Source: Agapetus fuscipes
Lineage: Eukaryota > Arthropoda > Insecta > Trichoptera > Glossosomatidae
DNA length: 64,000 bases
Assembly (NCBI GenBank): GCA_951799405.1
Contig: OX637338.1
Span: forward strand, 9,486,001 to 9,550,000
Reading direction: 5' to 3'
Below, in pieces: positions 11,222 to 22,190 of the stretch (the stretch's first letter is position 1; every line of letters starts with the position of its first letter). The notes beneath the pieces are model-generated. The model did no database searches. It had not been told where the DNA came from and saw only the letters and a list, made by a program, of their open reading frames with translations. A program made the translations under genes and the position numbers.

Positions 11222-11264
11222 ATTAAACTCATGTCTTAAATGTAAAATAGCATTCAAAGAGTAG
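8262..11264 (+). CDS. RTE LINE polyprotein: AP endonuclease + reverse transcriptase
   Basis: The frame is open without interruption for about 1000 codons and reaches back to 8109. The codon at 8262 is TTG, and the first in-frame ATG is at 8277 inside LNVRGM. The N-terminal apurinic endonuclease domain (about res 1-235) shows LNVRGM, TETKMKG, LLGDMNGW and SDHHLL. The reverse transcriptase shows FRPISLLS, QSGFMPERGC, AFVDLEKAFDSVD, GVRQGCIMSPWLFN and the catalytic YADDA (about res 702). The C-terminal region (LYGSEAWTV, MRWFGHVERM, KGRGRPRKVW-like) is typical of RTE proteins. The protein nicks target DNA and reverse-transcribes its RNA there. The last residues are encoded by the tail repeat and then by flanking DNA, so the element appears to lack its own stop codon. 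Confidence 0.9.
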   Translation: MNVRGMKNKEEELLKEMNERKIKILCVTETKMKGEGEKVMSNGNLFIYSGVKDGCPRQGVGVIFSECVKSYIRNYEWISPRILLVRIKYDRTNFLLIACYAPVDSECMEIKNEFWDMLDDKIRMKDKEEKVILLGDMNGWVGRRKEEYERVIGPNGRGVINGSGRRLVDVCVEHGMFVSNTWYKHKDVHTYTWYGPNTRTVIDYICMEECMRGAIRDVRVYQGISVGSDHHLLCAKVMIGEVKDRKRTKVIKMKRVKVEKLDDENVRNDFEAEISQILKSDECKELVKNACVEKMWKTFKTCLVESAKRVCGEVTIGHRKGNEWWNDRVKQAVKEKKESYLKWINDRKNKVLETEYKAKKWLAKNEVQMSKRRMEEKLSERAQNDFSDNKKMFWSWVRQNNDSCRSTTPGIKNVSGDILWNKDDVKKRWKEYFNEVFGEEECDLTVKGDYDEGNVLKISKEEVRKVIKELKNGKAASVDGVRPEMMKAGGECVIEWMKELCELCVSVKEVPSDWREAVIVPIYKGKGDKKDCRNFRPISLLSVPGKVLCKILIHRVRLSTQERVSDIQSGFMPERGCVDQIFALRQIVEKQLAVNKKVYAAFVDLEKAFDSVDRSMMWCVLERYGVNKALLNAIRAIYLNSRACVRVDGEYSEYFNVYKGVRQGCIMSPWLFNIIMDHCVKQANLEGHGIQIGERKVGVLLYADDAVLIADSAAELQAMLSSLNHALCVNKLKINASKTKVLIFDRTDENEECTFLLNGTKVEVVDEFRYLGSMFEKNGKMTRELENRVCKGKQVVGAIGRIAKNKRLTMDLRMAVHNGILLPTLLYGSEAWTVNDSEMSKVCTVEMKHLRSMTGKTLRDRVRNEWVKKECNLKEDVKVKVQKNVMRWFGHVERMNDDRLTKYVYKESVKGKRGKGRPRKVWSDQIEEIVKEWDIQSERKRRKCMKKVMDMNELKEVCKDRKKWRQLCRGSGHPYRNGDRVTVTVTVLNSCLKCKIAFKE

Positions 11265-11847
11265 CTAAGACTAAAATGACACGATAATATCATCATTTGG
11301 ACTTATAAAAAATGAACTATTTTACAAAAATTCAGGCTTATAACTATTCCAGACATTCATCATCTCAGTCAACCAAAATTGGGCATTTTTAATAAAACCA
11401 AGAAATATCTCTCTTTTCTTTCTAACCAAACAGAAAATGGTAAAACAAAAGCATGAGGTTGCTTACAGCCAAAACCAAAAGGACTTCAAAGCAAATGAAT
11501 GTAAGAGTCTAACATCATTATTTCAAATTACTTTTAACATTGAAGTATCAAAATATTATAATCTGTCAAATTGCATATCTACCCATTCCAACACCCCCCC
11601 CCCCCCTCATTGACAAAAGTTTGTGAACGAAATTTGCCAGCATCGGAACCTAGAAAATAATAATTTGCATATCTACTCTCCCCTCCCCGCCACCGACAGA
11701 ATTTTTGCTGACAAAATTTTGAGACTACCCGCCAACGACTGATATTTGTTATGTTGCCCATTGCCACTTTGGTCGCACAAAATAACTTGTGGAAATTGCG
11801 TGACTACCCCTCCTCCCGTTGACGATATTATATCAGGTGATCCTTGG
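11228..11847. other. Intergenic DNA with C-rich tracts
   Basis: No gene was seen. Stretches rich in CCCCTCC near 11595-11705 and 11805-11825 resemble pieces found at 25.98 and 60.01 kb, so an undefined repeat may be present. Confidence 0.35.
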
Positions 11848-12107
11848 TTCCTTGACTTATAGGTTGGAATGAGGCTGACCACCCATACTGTAAAAAATGG
11901 TTCACTTTGCCAATGTCACCCCTGTTTCAGGGAAGGTCGGCAAGAGTTGCAGGGATTATGTTCATTTGAGATTGGGTTTTTATATTGTAGGTCCACATGC
12001 AGCATATGTGAGGGCGAAATTATGCGTGTCTGCTTGTGGGAATGCATTTAATATGAATCTCAAATGATACGTATCTTTGCAACTTAGATTTAGATTAGAT
12101 TTAGATC
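11848..12107 (+). mobile_element. Repeat family C copy
   Basis: It starts at the family's shared 5' word CCTTGACTTATAGG and ends in the AGATTTAGATTAGAT-like simple tail. A block reading AATGTCACCCCTGTTTCAGG is the best-conserved part. Confidence 0.85.
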
Positions 12108-12987
12108 TTCAATTTTCAAAACTTGCCTCCCCCCTAGTTTTGATCCTGGGTACGCCCTTGAATCTGAATGTGCCTTACATCTTGATGCATCAGGTAAGCA
12201 GACCATTTAAGCAGGAAGCCATTGATATTACGATGAATGAAGCTTATCATACATTTCAACTCCTGAAACGAGAAGACAGTGCGCTCCCCCAGTTCTTGTT
12301 TACCGTAAACGCCAATCTTGTCAAATATGACTTTTTCATGCAGTTGTCTTAAGAATCAAATTCTACACAATCTGAGCTAAGAAAAACTGTAAAACTCGAT
12401 AATGTGGGAGTTCTTTCATATATTTTTTAAATAAATGTCTTGTTTTCATAAGACACATTGGTCCAGTACACATGCAAACATTGCTCATGTAAAAATTTCT
12501 CAATGGCGTATACGATAAACAAGAACTAAGGCAGCGAGTGGCTAAGGGAAAGTGCTACTGATAAATTTGAAAATATAATGATGCTTAGAAGTAAATAACT
12601 TAACAAAAGGTGTATTCATACATCAAAGTATCAAATAAGTTATTTACAAGGTTTAATTATTTTCATGTTAAGGTGTTCATATTGTGGAATACAAATAAGT
12701 GGCTTGAATATCAACTTTTTTCACGTAGATACTAAAAATGACATTTCTTGTTTAATATGTTTTGCAATACACAAATTCTTTACAGTATTATAAAAATATG
12801 TAAACTTAAACAATTAATGTGCATGTGCAGAAGTTATAAAATACCATAATGAGTCAGCCTTTACTAGTATGACCGATTATATAATTAATCCCAATGCAGC
12901 TCAAAAGAGTAAACGGGTCTTAAGTGTGATATTCATAACAAGATGTCTTTCCTACAAAAATAAACATTCAGTTATATTTCTGTATGT
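12108..12987. other. Non-coding AT-rich DNA
   Basis: No gene or defined repeat was recognised. The open frame across 12077-12352 has no family resemblance and partly overlaps repeat C. Confidence 0.35.
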
Positions 12988-13223
12988 GAAAGGAACAACG
13001 GGATGAGTCAAAAAATGCAAGTGAGGAGAGCTAAAACAAAATTGAAGAATTTGCCAAATATTTGAGATAATTATTCATGTTATTTGTCCTTTTTCAAATT
13101 ATTCATCAAAATTTTATTTTATTTTTTGACTCAAATCATTTTTCCTTACCAGATATTTAAAGAATCACTCTGGACTCGATCACTCAAAACTCAATTTTTT
13201 TGTCTCATTCCGTTGTTCCCTTC
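12988..13223. mobile_element. MITE with about 28-bp terminal inverted repeats
   Basis: GGAACAACGGGATGAG at the left (about 12992) is mirrored by CTCATTCCGTTGTTCC at the right (about 13204-13219). The repeats extend to about 28 bp with about 3 mismatches. There is no coding capacity. No target duplication is clear. Confidence 0.65.
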
Positions 13224-13359
13224 GCCCAGTTTTTTTTTTGTAATTGTGAATACTTAAAGGCATGGCCTCAATTGATTGAAGGAAGAAACATTTTGCATGT
13301 CCAAGTTATCCTCTCGCAGTTGTACACAAGATAATTTAATACTAAATATTTTACAAATG

Positions 13360-16300
13360 TCAGCCGGTCACTTCCTCATGGCCGGCCTCAAACTCTAACT
13401 TCACATCAGCAGACAGCCCCTCCACGTCCACCTCTGACTCGGGGGCGTTGAGCATGTTGAGTGTTACCTGAAATCAAAAAACAAACATATCAATAATACT
13501 TCTACTGTAAGGAGCAGGAGCAAAGTTTCTAATCTAATCTAAGTTGCAAAGATATGTTACATTGGAGATTCACATTCCATGCATTCTCACAACCAGACAC
13601 GTACAAGTTCGCGCTTGCACATGTCTCATGTGAACCTACAACATAAAAACCAAATCTCAAATGGACATACACCCTGCAACTCTTTCCGTCCTTCCCTGTA
13701 ACAGGGGTGACATTGGCAAAGTGAACCATTTTTACAGCATGGGTGGTCAGCCGCATACCAACCTATAAGTCAAGGAACATACACGACAAATTACATTTTA
13801 TAAATCAGTACTTAAATAATAATATCATCAAAACTAAACAGAAAACAAATTCCAATTTAACAAACCCTAGCCGCCAACATTACAGATCAACCGCCATTTC
13901 TTTCTGTCATTTTGGCATAAACAACAAAAATCATCGTAGAGCTATTGGAGTTAGCACATTAGAAAGTTTTTTCATTCATAACTCATTTTTGACCAAAACG
14001 TCGCTTATTTCCTTTTAACTGTTGATATGTTCATGCTTCTAAAAGATCATTATTCATTTACAAATATTATTGTAAAACATTCATGGTATTATTCACAACA
14101 CATTTAATCCAGAGATGACCAATAACACCAAAACTAGAAATAAAAATAAACCAAAACCAATTATTGCTAAATACTGAAATTCTGCAAGAGATTTAAATAT
14201 TTTGTTTACCTGGATTAGAATTGAAAAATTAGAGCAGTTTATGCTGAATATTGGAAACATGTAAAATTGATCATCATGGACTTCTTTTAGGCCCGGTATT
14301 TTCAACGTTAACTTATGTGACTTTAAACCAATAAAAAAACTACCCACACGCTTGACATAAGTGCGTCCTTTTTCATTCAGTATAAAGTCACTACACTAAC
14401 GTTGAAAATACCAGGCCTTAGACAATAGGATTTTATCTTTTTACTTGTGAAACTATAATGCATAATTTATTTGATTAATGGCTTCTTAGTCAAATTATTG
14501 TTTTTCTTATTTGAAAAATATTCAAAATACACAACCTCTATATCAAAAACTACATAAACTAGAATCTATTTGATGGCTGAACGATGAAACCAGCTTCTAA
14601 GGCATTATTGCTGGTACGGAATGCATTGTTGAATCAAAAAGGTACTACTTGTGAAGTAAGAAAGCTTCTTCCTTGAACCTACACCCACCACCTTCTCAAT
14701 ATTAAACTCCACCACCACCCATCCTCAAACATTTACATACAAACATTTGAAAGTCATACTGAATCAAATACCAACTCAATAGATACAGGATTTAATTTAC
14801 AAATAAAAATGAATTAACACTAAACATACTTCGAAAGCCTGAAGTATGTATTGCGTATTTGGGCAACAAAAATAATTCAAAGTTTATGACAGTGCACTGT
14901 GGGGCAGAACATAAACAATAAATAGGGCACTGACAATTGCAGACAACAAGCCATGTAACTGAATAATAATATCTCAAAAAATGTCGCATCCAAATATTCC
15001 AGCAAAACTTTCTGAATGGCAATATGATTTTAATTCTTTCTTACCAATTTTGGACGGCTGAAATTACGTCCGTTCAATGCCGTATTTAAAAAAAAACTGT
15101 TCTAGAGATGTCACTTTATAAATATTATTTAAAAAATAGGGAATTTTCAATTGTATTAAAATAATTATTAAAACAATAACCATTGACAATAACGAACAAA
15201 AAGATGAAAAATAAAAGCAAATAATCAATTTATAAATTTGTTATGCAATTTATAATTAAAACAACTTTGAAAACAATTGATTAGCCAAATGAATCCAAAG
15301 GTGGATCGGGAAAAATAAACCAAATGTGGGGGATATGCGTTAGGGACGACCACACAAATATGGCCGCGGCACGTCTCATTGCTGACGTCACAATGGCGGA
15401 CGGCTGATGGTTTTGTTTGTAAACAAATCAGATGTCGGCCGAAATGCTTCGAATTTTTTTATTTCAGAAGGGAAAAGTGTATCATATGTGTTCGTAGAGT
15501 GTTAAATATCTTCTCCACTTATTTTAAACTATCTGCTTAACTACAGTTTTGTATAATGTGTCATATTAAGAAATTTGCCGCGAGCCATGATTCAATCTTT
15601 CAAATGATTTATTTTGCTTCTTATGTTTTGTGTTTTGTGCGCCACAAAGTGACTGATTAGCAAAAAGGTGCTGAATTCTGTCAATTTGACCAAAATGACA
15701 AAAACAAATCGCAAAACAAAACAGTAATAAAGTAAATATTTACGATTTAATATTAAATACGGCAGTTGTCAAAATCGACCGCCATGTAAAACCGTCTCCG
15801 AGGCGGATCTGTACCCGCCTAAGTTCGCATACATTTGGAGGTTAGAATTGGGCGGGCGTTGAGCTCAGGACACGAGCCTAACTTCTTCAGAAATGTTCAA
15901 GAATCAAAATTAAGCAAAACGTGGGCTCAACGGGTGACGAAAATGTCTAAGAATAACACCGTAAATGTGTTAGTATTATTATTTTTTTAAGGAATTCTGT
16001 GCGGGAGCCTCCCTAGATTTCAGAGACTCTAGCGGTGTTATTCTTACTTGTCATATTGCGCCATCGGCCTAACTGGCGACTACTTAATCTGGGTACAACG
16101 CCGGACTAGACCAAATTTGAAATATTGATTCTCGTTCATAGTGTAACGTAGGAACAGTTGAGCCTGCGACCAAATTTGGACGGCTGAAATTACGTCCGTT
16201 CAATGTCGTATTTAAAAAAAATCTGTTCTGGAGATGTCACTTTATAAATATTATTTAAAGAATAGGGAATTTTCAGTCGTTTTTAAATAATTATTAAAAC

Positions 16301-18150
16301 AATAACCATTGACAATAACGCAAAAAAAAGATGAAAAATAAAAGCAAATAATCAGTTTATAAATTTGTTGTGCAATTTATAATTAAAACAACTTTGAAAA
16401 CAATTGATTAGCCAAAAAAATCCGTATATTTTTTGTGGATCGGGAAAAATAAACCAAAAGTAGGGAATATGCGTTTGGGACGACCACACAAATATCGCTG
16501 ACGTCACAATGGCGGACGGCTGACTGTTTTGTTTGTACACAGATCATGTCGGCGCGAAATGCAAGTAAATATTTTATTTCAGATGGAAAAAGTGTCTCAT
16601 ATGTGTTCGTAGAGTGTTAAATATTCTCTTCACTTATTTTAAACTATATACATAACTTCAGTTTCGCGGCAAAATTTTCATACTGAGAAATTTGCCGCGA
16701 GCCGTGATGCAATCTGTCAAATGATTTCTTTTGCTTTTTAATTTTGTGTGTTTTGTGCCTCAAAAAGCGATTGATTAGCAAAAAAAGTGCTGAATTCTGT
16801 CAATTTGACCAAAATGACAAAAACAAATCGCAAAACAAAACAGTAATAAAGCAAATATTTACTATTTAATATTAAATACGGCAGTTGTCAAAATCGATTG
16901 TACCACAAAACCGTCTCCGAGGGGGTTTTGTCTAGGCCTAACTTCGCATTGCTTCGCATACATTTGGAGGTTAGATTTGGGCGGGCGTTGAGCTCGAGAC
17001 GCAAGCCTAACTACTTCAGAAATGTTCAAGAATCAAAATTAAGCAAAACCTGGGTTCAAAGGGCGACGAAAATGTCTAAGAATAACACCGTAGGGATCTA
17101 TGACACTTGTTATAGTGCCGCACAGGTTTTCAAATGTTGGTATGAAAGTGCATAATCAATATTGAACATCTAATCTAATGAGCACTGCATCTCTACAAAA
17201 GGCAATATTTCTGTACCCCAAGTATAAAAACTTAACCATAGCGTTCACCAAAAAATGGATAAAAACTATTGCAGAACCCCAAGTGAGCGTTTCAGTTTCC
17301 AAACATTTTAAGTGAAGCATGTTTCTATTTAATGTAAACTTTTATACTTAAGGTACCTACTGGTCAATTCAATAATGAAATTGAAGTGAAGTGGTTAGTA
17401 GGGTGTTAGCGGTGCATTGCAGGGCGGTGCATTCATTAGCTACCTCAGATATACCTCTGAGCCCTTCCCCATCAGAGACTGTCCCCCAGGCTGGTTCTGC
17501 TGACTAGCGAGCTGCACCGGCTGCGAAACCTGCTGCCCGCCTTGAGGCCCTTGGTTATTCACTACTAGCTGCCTTACAGGAATACCTGCGTCTTCAAATG
17601 CTTTCTTCTTCAGGGTCGTTCTTATCTGAGATCTGCAAAAATCAAAATGTCATACAGCTATCTTACAGGTTAAGCTGAGCATGAAGAAATTGAGATAGTG
17701 TGCAACAAGACTTACACTGTTCTATTTTTTATGTGCTGACTGAGTTTGTTTAGATCGTCTGCAAAGTTATGGACACAAGAGCGAAGCATCTCAATTTCTT
17801 CATCGGTCCACTTACTCCTAAAGTATACAAAAACAAAGTCAGCAAGTAGCAATTAATCAATATTAGCAATTGAAAAATCATTATGATGATATCCCTACTC
17901 AGTTGTTTCAATGAAACAAAGTGAAGACACATCCAAGTAATTTAGAACAAATTGACTCACCCTGCTGGAGAATCTGCCATGGGGTGGAGTTGCATAGTCA
18001 TTTCAGCTAATTTATTGAATGCTGCGCCGGCCTCGGTGAATATTTCACCAACCTAAGAGTAAAATAAGTAATTGTTTACAAATTCTAACCTAACATAACA
18101 AGTAAGATTATGAATAAAAAGGTATTTACCTTAGCAGCTGAGTTATTCAT
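13360..18150 (-). CDS. BAP18: BAP18-like chromatin complex subunit (SANT-like), five coding exons
   Basis: Exons on the minus strand are 18150-18130, 18052-17961, 17817-17716, 17632-17455 and 13467-13360. All have GT/AG sites and consistent phases, giving 166 aa (human BAP18/C17orf49 has 172). The start encodes NNSAAK then VGEIFTEAGAAFNKL. The SANT-like domain reads KWTDEEIEMLRSCVHNFADD (about res 38-57), then SQIRTTLKKKAFEDAGIPV. A Gln-rich linker precedes the conserved C-terminal block VTLNMLNAPESEVDVEGL. BAP18 is a nuclear cofactor of MLL/SET and NURF-type chromatin complexes that reads H3K4me3. The last exon is separated by a 4-kb intron full of repeats, and read-through at 17455 would give a false end a few codons later. 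It is divergent from NUFIP1, 565 bp away. Confidence 0.9.
13530..13778 (-). mobile_element. Repeat family C copy in the BAP18 intron
   Basis: A near-complete copy on the minus strand. The ATCTAA-type tail lies at 13530 and the shared CCTTGACTTATAGG start at 13778. It is contiguous with an RTE LINE 3' end at 13779-13905. Confidence 0.85.
13779..13905 (-). mobile_element. RTE LINE 3' fragment joined to repeat C
   Basis: The minus strand encodes the RTE C-terminal words DRKKWRLICNVGG then a stop at about 13870-13905, followed by an AT-rich 3' UTR that runs straight into repeat C. The copy at 30.1 kb has the same arrangement. Confidence 0.75.
14290..14417. mobile_element. Harbinger-like MITE (128 bp)
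   Basis: The ends GGCCCGGTATTTTCAACGTT and AACGTTGAAAATACCAGGCC are inverted repeats, flanked by the 3-bp duplication TTA on both sides (14287-14289, 14418-14420). That is the usual PIF/Harbinger target. Confidence 0.75.
15035..15961. mobile_element. TIR element, copy 1 (left end eroded)
   Basis: It closely matches 16172-17090 over most of its length. The right terminus AAGAATAACACCG (15949-15961) is intact. The left terminus lacks about 130 bp found in copy 2. It includes a CpG-richer block with TGACGTCACAATGGCGGACG. No transposase was seen. Confidence 0.7.
15980..16032 (-). mobile_element. SINE family B tail fragment, left part
   Basis: It matches the tail end of the family B copy at 58.06 kb (CTGTGCGGGAG, then GACTCTAG). 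The rest of the tail resumes at 17094 (ATCTATGACACTTGT) after the insertion of TIR element copy 2. Confidence 0.65.
16033..17090. mobile_element. TIR element, copy 2, inserted in a SINE tail
   Basis: The terminal inverted repeats are CGGTGTTATTCTTA (16033) and TAAGAATAACACCG (ending at 17090). TAG is duplicated on both sides (16030-16032, 17091-17093). The flanks rejoin to a continuous SINE family B tail, which confirms both boundaries. It is 1058 bp, non-coding and nonautonomous. Confidence 0.8.
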
Positions 18151-18714
18151 AATAGCGGAATATACTACTCGTGCTCAATTTTTTGTTAAGTTTATCAAAA
18201 CGCTCAAGAACAGTAAAAATTATCAATAATTTTGACTTTCGCGTCGCGACGCCGCCAAATTCTTAAAATCAAGCAAAATCAAATACTGAATGACAGTTGA
18301 CGGATTGAGCGGTGTAAATACTAAAGAAGAAAACTGAAACAACTAATCATAAAAATTTGAGAATAAAAAAGTTTATTATCATCTTTTTCATTTGAGATAT
18401 TATTTTAAATGAGTATTTTTTTACCTCTATCCTCGATCTTCCTAATTTTTATGCTACATATCACTGGCGCTCCAGCTCATCGCCAGCACCAAGAACCAAG
18501 CGGTAGTTTTTTCACACTTCGTTCCTTCTCTAGGCACAATGATCTTCTTGTAGTCTATGACTAGTAAACGTCAACATGACAAGCCCATGAGTCAAATTTT
18601 GAGGTTATAGTTAACATTCGTGCACATGATTTTGAGTTTTTGTACTTAATTTGATTATTTGTGATGATAGACAGCACTGCCTGAATTCAGTGCTCAAAAT
18701 AATATACCTCCAAC
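18151..18714. promoter_or_regulatory. Shared divergent promoter region of BAP18 and NUFIP1
   Basis: The 564 bp between two start codons on opposite strands are AT-rich and repeat-free. No TATA box is evident. Regulation from this interval is inferred from the layout only. Confidence 0.5.
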
Positions 18715-20420
18715 ATGAATAATCCAAGGTTTTACAACTCGCCAAGAAATTTTCGACCTCGTTTTACAAATCATCCGAAGTCAAGACACTTTAATCCTCC
18801 AGCAGCGCCTTTCATACAAAGGGCTCGACCACCATTTTCCAGACCACCTTTTGGAATGACTCCAGAAGGAGTTCTTCTTCCATCACACTTACAGGCACCG
18901 CCTATGTTTGGTCCTCGTGGTACCACATTGCCTCCAAAAATAATGAACAATAAAATGTATAATAAGAACTGCAACTATCCAGTTATACCCCAGGATAGGA
19001 AATATGATTTTTGGTGTGAAACATGTGATCGTGGATTTAGATCGCAGGACATGTTAGAACAACATAAATCTGAGCATCAGGTCAGTCACTGATGCATATT
19101 GTCTCCCATCTTTTATAACATCTAGTACGCTATTAATGAGCCCAATAATATATTTTTTTGTGTTTGCAGAAATGTGGTATTGACGGTTGTAGCTTCATCG
19201 CACATCCAAATGTTGTCACAAAGCATATACAAATGCAGCACAGCACTGGCTTGTACAAAAAGATACAAAACATCAACACTCCCGAGGAAATAGAGCAATG
19301 GATCAAAGAACGGAAGAAGAACTTTCCAACCAAAGAAAACATTGAGAAAAAACAAGCTCAACAAAAAGAGTGTTTTGACCGCGGAGAAAAACTCCAGGGA
19401 AATAAGAGCCGGTTTAATAATCGCAAAAATAATGGTAAGAAGTAACACTGACCCAAAGAGTCCTGTAATAAAATAACTGATGTTACCATTACTTGACTTC
19501 AACAGTTAAGTAATTTATGTTTTTCTTTTACAGATAACAAAGCTAACAATGGAAAGCCAGGATTCAAAGATCGGAAATCAAGATTCAATTCTAGGAATAG
19601 CACTCCCCAGGATCATAAGAATAATTTAATAAAAAATAATTTTAAAGGCAAAAAAACTGATTTTCCAGTGAAGAATTTACCTATTGATAAAAACATTAAA
19701 GTACCAGAATTCAAAGGAATAAGTTCTTTAATAAGGCATGATTTGATTGAAAATGATATTGTTCCTTCTGTCAAAGATGATATTGATGTGGAAGATGAAG
19801 AATGGCAAGAGGCAGTTAGCGTTAATGATAAACCATTAGGTAATGTTGGCGTGTGCAGTGCTCTCAATTCTTTGATAACTGCTTACAACTCCTCCTCAGA
19901 TGATGAAAATGCATATAACTCAAATCAACCCAAGCATAATCTTTCAAAAATACCAAAACTTGAGGTAGTAGACAATGCAAATGAAAAAAGTCTTCCTGAA
20001 ATTGAAACCCATAATCCCACTGGACATGAAAAAGAGTTAGAAGTTAAACTTGATGCTGGTGAAAACAATGAAGAAAGTGACGGAAGTAGTCCAGAAGAAG
20101 TCAAAATCGAAAAATCAACCATCAATTTTCCTGACATAGAAAAACCTGCAAAAGTAGGAAGAAAAAGAAAACGATCCAGAAATAATCACAGTGAAGTTGG
20201 AAAAAAAGATACTAAGCCTAACGAGGCAACATCACTGGGCAATGACGATAAAATGTATTCAGAAAGAAAAAAGGAAACTAATTTGCAGCTGTTCAAAAGA
20301 CGAATGCCACCAACACTATTAGAAAAACTTCTAGAGAAGGACATAAAGCATGAGAGGAATGTTGTACTACAGTGCATACATTATATTGTCCAAAACAATT
20401 TCTTTGATAAAAAAACATAA
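18715..20420 (+). CDS. NUFIP1: NUFIP1-like box C/D snoRNP assembly factor, three exons
   Basis: Exons 18715-19080, 19170-19434 and 19534-20420 join with GT/AG borders into 505 aa, close to human NUFIP1. The N-terminus is Pro/Arg/Asn-rich. A C2H2 finger reads FWCETCDRGFRSQDMLEQHK (C101, C104, H117, H121), followed by a second Cys/His unit (KCGIDGCSF...HIQMQH). The family motif TPEEIEQWIKERKKNFPT follows. The middle is acidic and of low complexity, with a basic KRKRSRN stretch. The end, PPTLLEKLLEKDIKHERNVV, is the conserved NUFIP C-terminus. NUFIP binds SNU13/15.5K and brings snoRNP proteins to the R2TP-HSP90 machinery in the nucleus. It is divergent from BAP18. Confidence 0.92.
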
Positions 20421-20602
20421 ATACACATTACTATTTTATTACCAAAATACAGAATACAACATCACATTCCACCTTTAAATATTAATACTATACAACACAA
20501 TTGATAAAATACAAATACATATTATGTTAACTATAACACACCTTGCAATATTAATCAAAAATAACTTTTTCTGGAACAGTTTTATTTTCAGTTTTTTTTT
20601 CT

Positions 20603-20678
20603 TTGAGTTAAATTGCCTGAGCGCTATCGAACTTTATCCATCCATCTTCAGAATGCACGCTTAGGCAATTTAACTCAA
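20603..20678. repeat. Perfect-arm hairpin downstream of NUFIP1
   Basis: TTGAGTTAAATTGCCTGAGC (20603-20622) is mirrored at 20659-20678 (GCTTAGGCAATTTAACTCAA) with one mismatch and a 36-base loop. Weaker pairing extends outward. It could be a small foldback MITE or a hairpin in the NUFIP1 3' UTR. Confidence 0.6.
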
Positions 20679-21299
20679 GAATAAAACTATTTCATAAAAT
20701 TAATTAATATATTTTTTTTAAATTCACTCTGTAAATGTACAAACTTTAGAAATTTTATAATACATCTTTGGGTATATACACAGGAATCTGTTTTGTCATA
20801 TGTTGAATGGAGTTGGATGGAAAAAAAACAAGAAAAAATTGTGACATCACCCTGCCCGGTTACTAATTTAATAGCCTAATATTTTTTTGTTTTTTAGCTG
20901 CTAGGGATCCTAGTCACCGAGACCTGTTACGTGACCCAGTCAAGGGAAATTTGGGATGTTCAGACTTAATCATAGGTTTTCCAAAATAAAGAGACAGTAT
21001 GTGTAGTCTTGACAGTCAGCTAACAGCAATGTTCATAACTTATTTACTAACAAATATATTATATATCTATAAAGAAGGATGTGTGTATGTATGTTTGTAT
21101 GTATGTTCCCTATATTATATCCGCTCATCCGATTTTGACGAAATTTTTAGGAAACATGTAACATATTCTAAGAATGAATCCTGTGAAGTTTGATGGTGAT
21201 CTAATAAACAATGGTTCCCAATTCTCAATATTTCAGCAACGAGGTTGGTAAATTTTGAAACCACCCAATAGAAGAAGACCATTATATTCATCTACATAC

Positions 21300-21436
21300 A
21301 TAATCTTAGTTGCAAATATACATTTACATTAAAGATTCATATAAAATGCATGCTCACAAGTAGACACATGTAAGTTCACGCTTACAAATGCTGCATGTGA
21401 ACCTACTTATAATTTAAAATCCAAATCTAAAATGAA
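21300..21436 (-). mobile_element. Repeat family C fragment inside the Helitron
   Basis: The tail half of repeat C on the minus strand (TCTTAGTTGCAAATATACAT onward). It is cut where a family A SINE fragment begins. Confidence 0.65.
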
Positions 21437-21452
21437 CAACCCAGTAACTTTT

Positions 21453-21663
21453 ACTTTACGCCAACTTGAAATGGATGTTATTTGGCTCCTGAGTGGCTTG
21501 ACACTCACTTCTTATGAAGGCTGAGTAAGCCTTGCCGGTATTTTATTTTGGGTTTGAAATAAACACTGAAACGGGAATAATTTTTGACAACTTCGGTGGG
21601 ATTCTAACTCGAGATCTCGGCATGGAGTGCAGTTACTCTACCAACTGAGCTATAGACCAGACT
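21453..21663 (-). mobile_element. SINE family A copy inside the Helitron
   Basis: The tRNA-like head on the minus strand at 21595-21660 (TAGCTCAGTTGGTAGAG) is followed by the body (CAAACCCAAAATAAAATACC). The 3' end is truncated. Confidence 0.75.
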
Positions 21664-21810
21664 TTTTACAAATATGGTGGATCGATATCGGTTAGGTCAG
21701 GGGTAAGCAACCTGCGGCTCACCAGCCACATGCGGCTCTTTGAGTGTGAAGTTGGGGCTCTTTAGCTTCATACGCAAATATAAAAAAATATCAAAATTAT
21801 ACTACGCAAA

Positions 21811-21921
21811 AACGCAACTAAGCTACACATATAGTGTAACTTCTTGCCGCGTTATCCCCGAAGGGGTCGCATGTGGCGAGTTGAACCTATTTATTTTTAC
21901 AGGTAAGGGGGCTGGCCTTTC
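21811..21921 (-). mobile_element. SINE family A 3' fragment
   Basis: It contains the family words GTGTAGCTTAGTTGCG and GAAGTTACACTATATGTG (minus strand). It ends at the ACCTGTAAAAATAAATAGG block. Confidence 0.7.
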
Positions 21922-22018
21922 TGATCAAAAAAAACAAAATCGATTAACGATCTCTCCGCTACTTTTACTCGCTTTTCACCCCCCCTCCCTCCCCCGCCCC
22001 TGGCTTTTTACAAATCCA

Positions 22019-22190
22019 AAATCTAAGTTGCAAAGATATGTATCATTTGCGTTTTTTTTTTTTACAATATAAAAACCCAATCTCAAATGAACGTAAGCCG
22101 ACCTTGTCTGAAACAGGGGTGACATTGGCAAAGTGAACCATTTTTTACAGAATGGGTGGTCAGCCTCATACCAACCTATAAGTCAAGGAC
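22019..22190 (-). mobile_element. Repeat family C copy, internally deleted
   Basis: Both ends of repeat C are present on the minus strand, including CCTTGACTTATAGG at 22190. The middle is replaced by a T run at 22053-22064. Confidence 0.7.
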
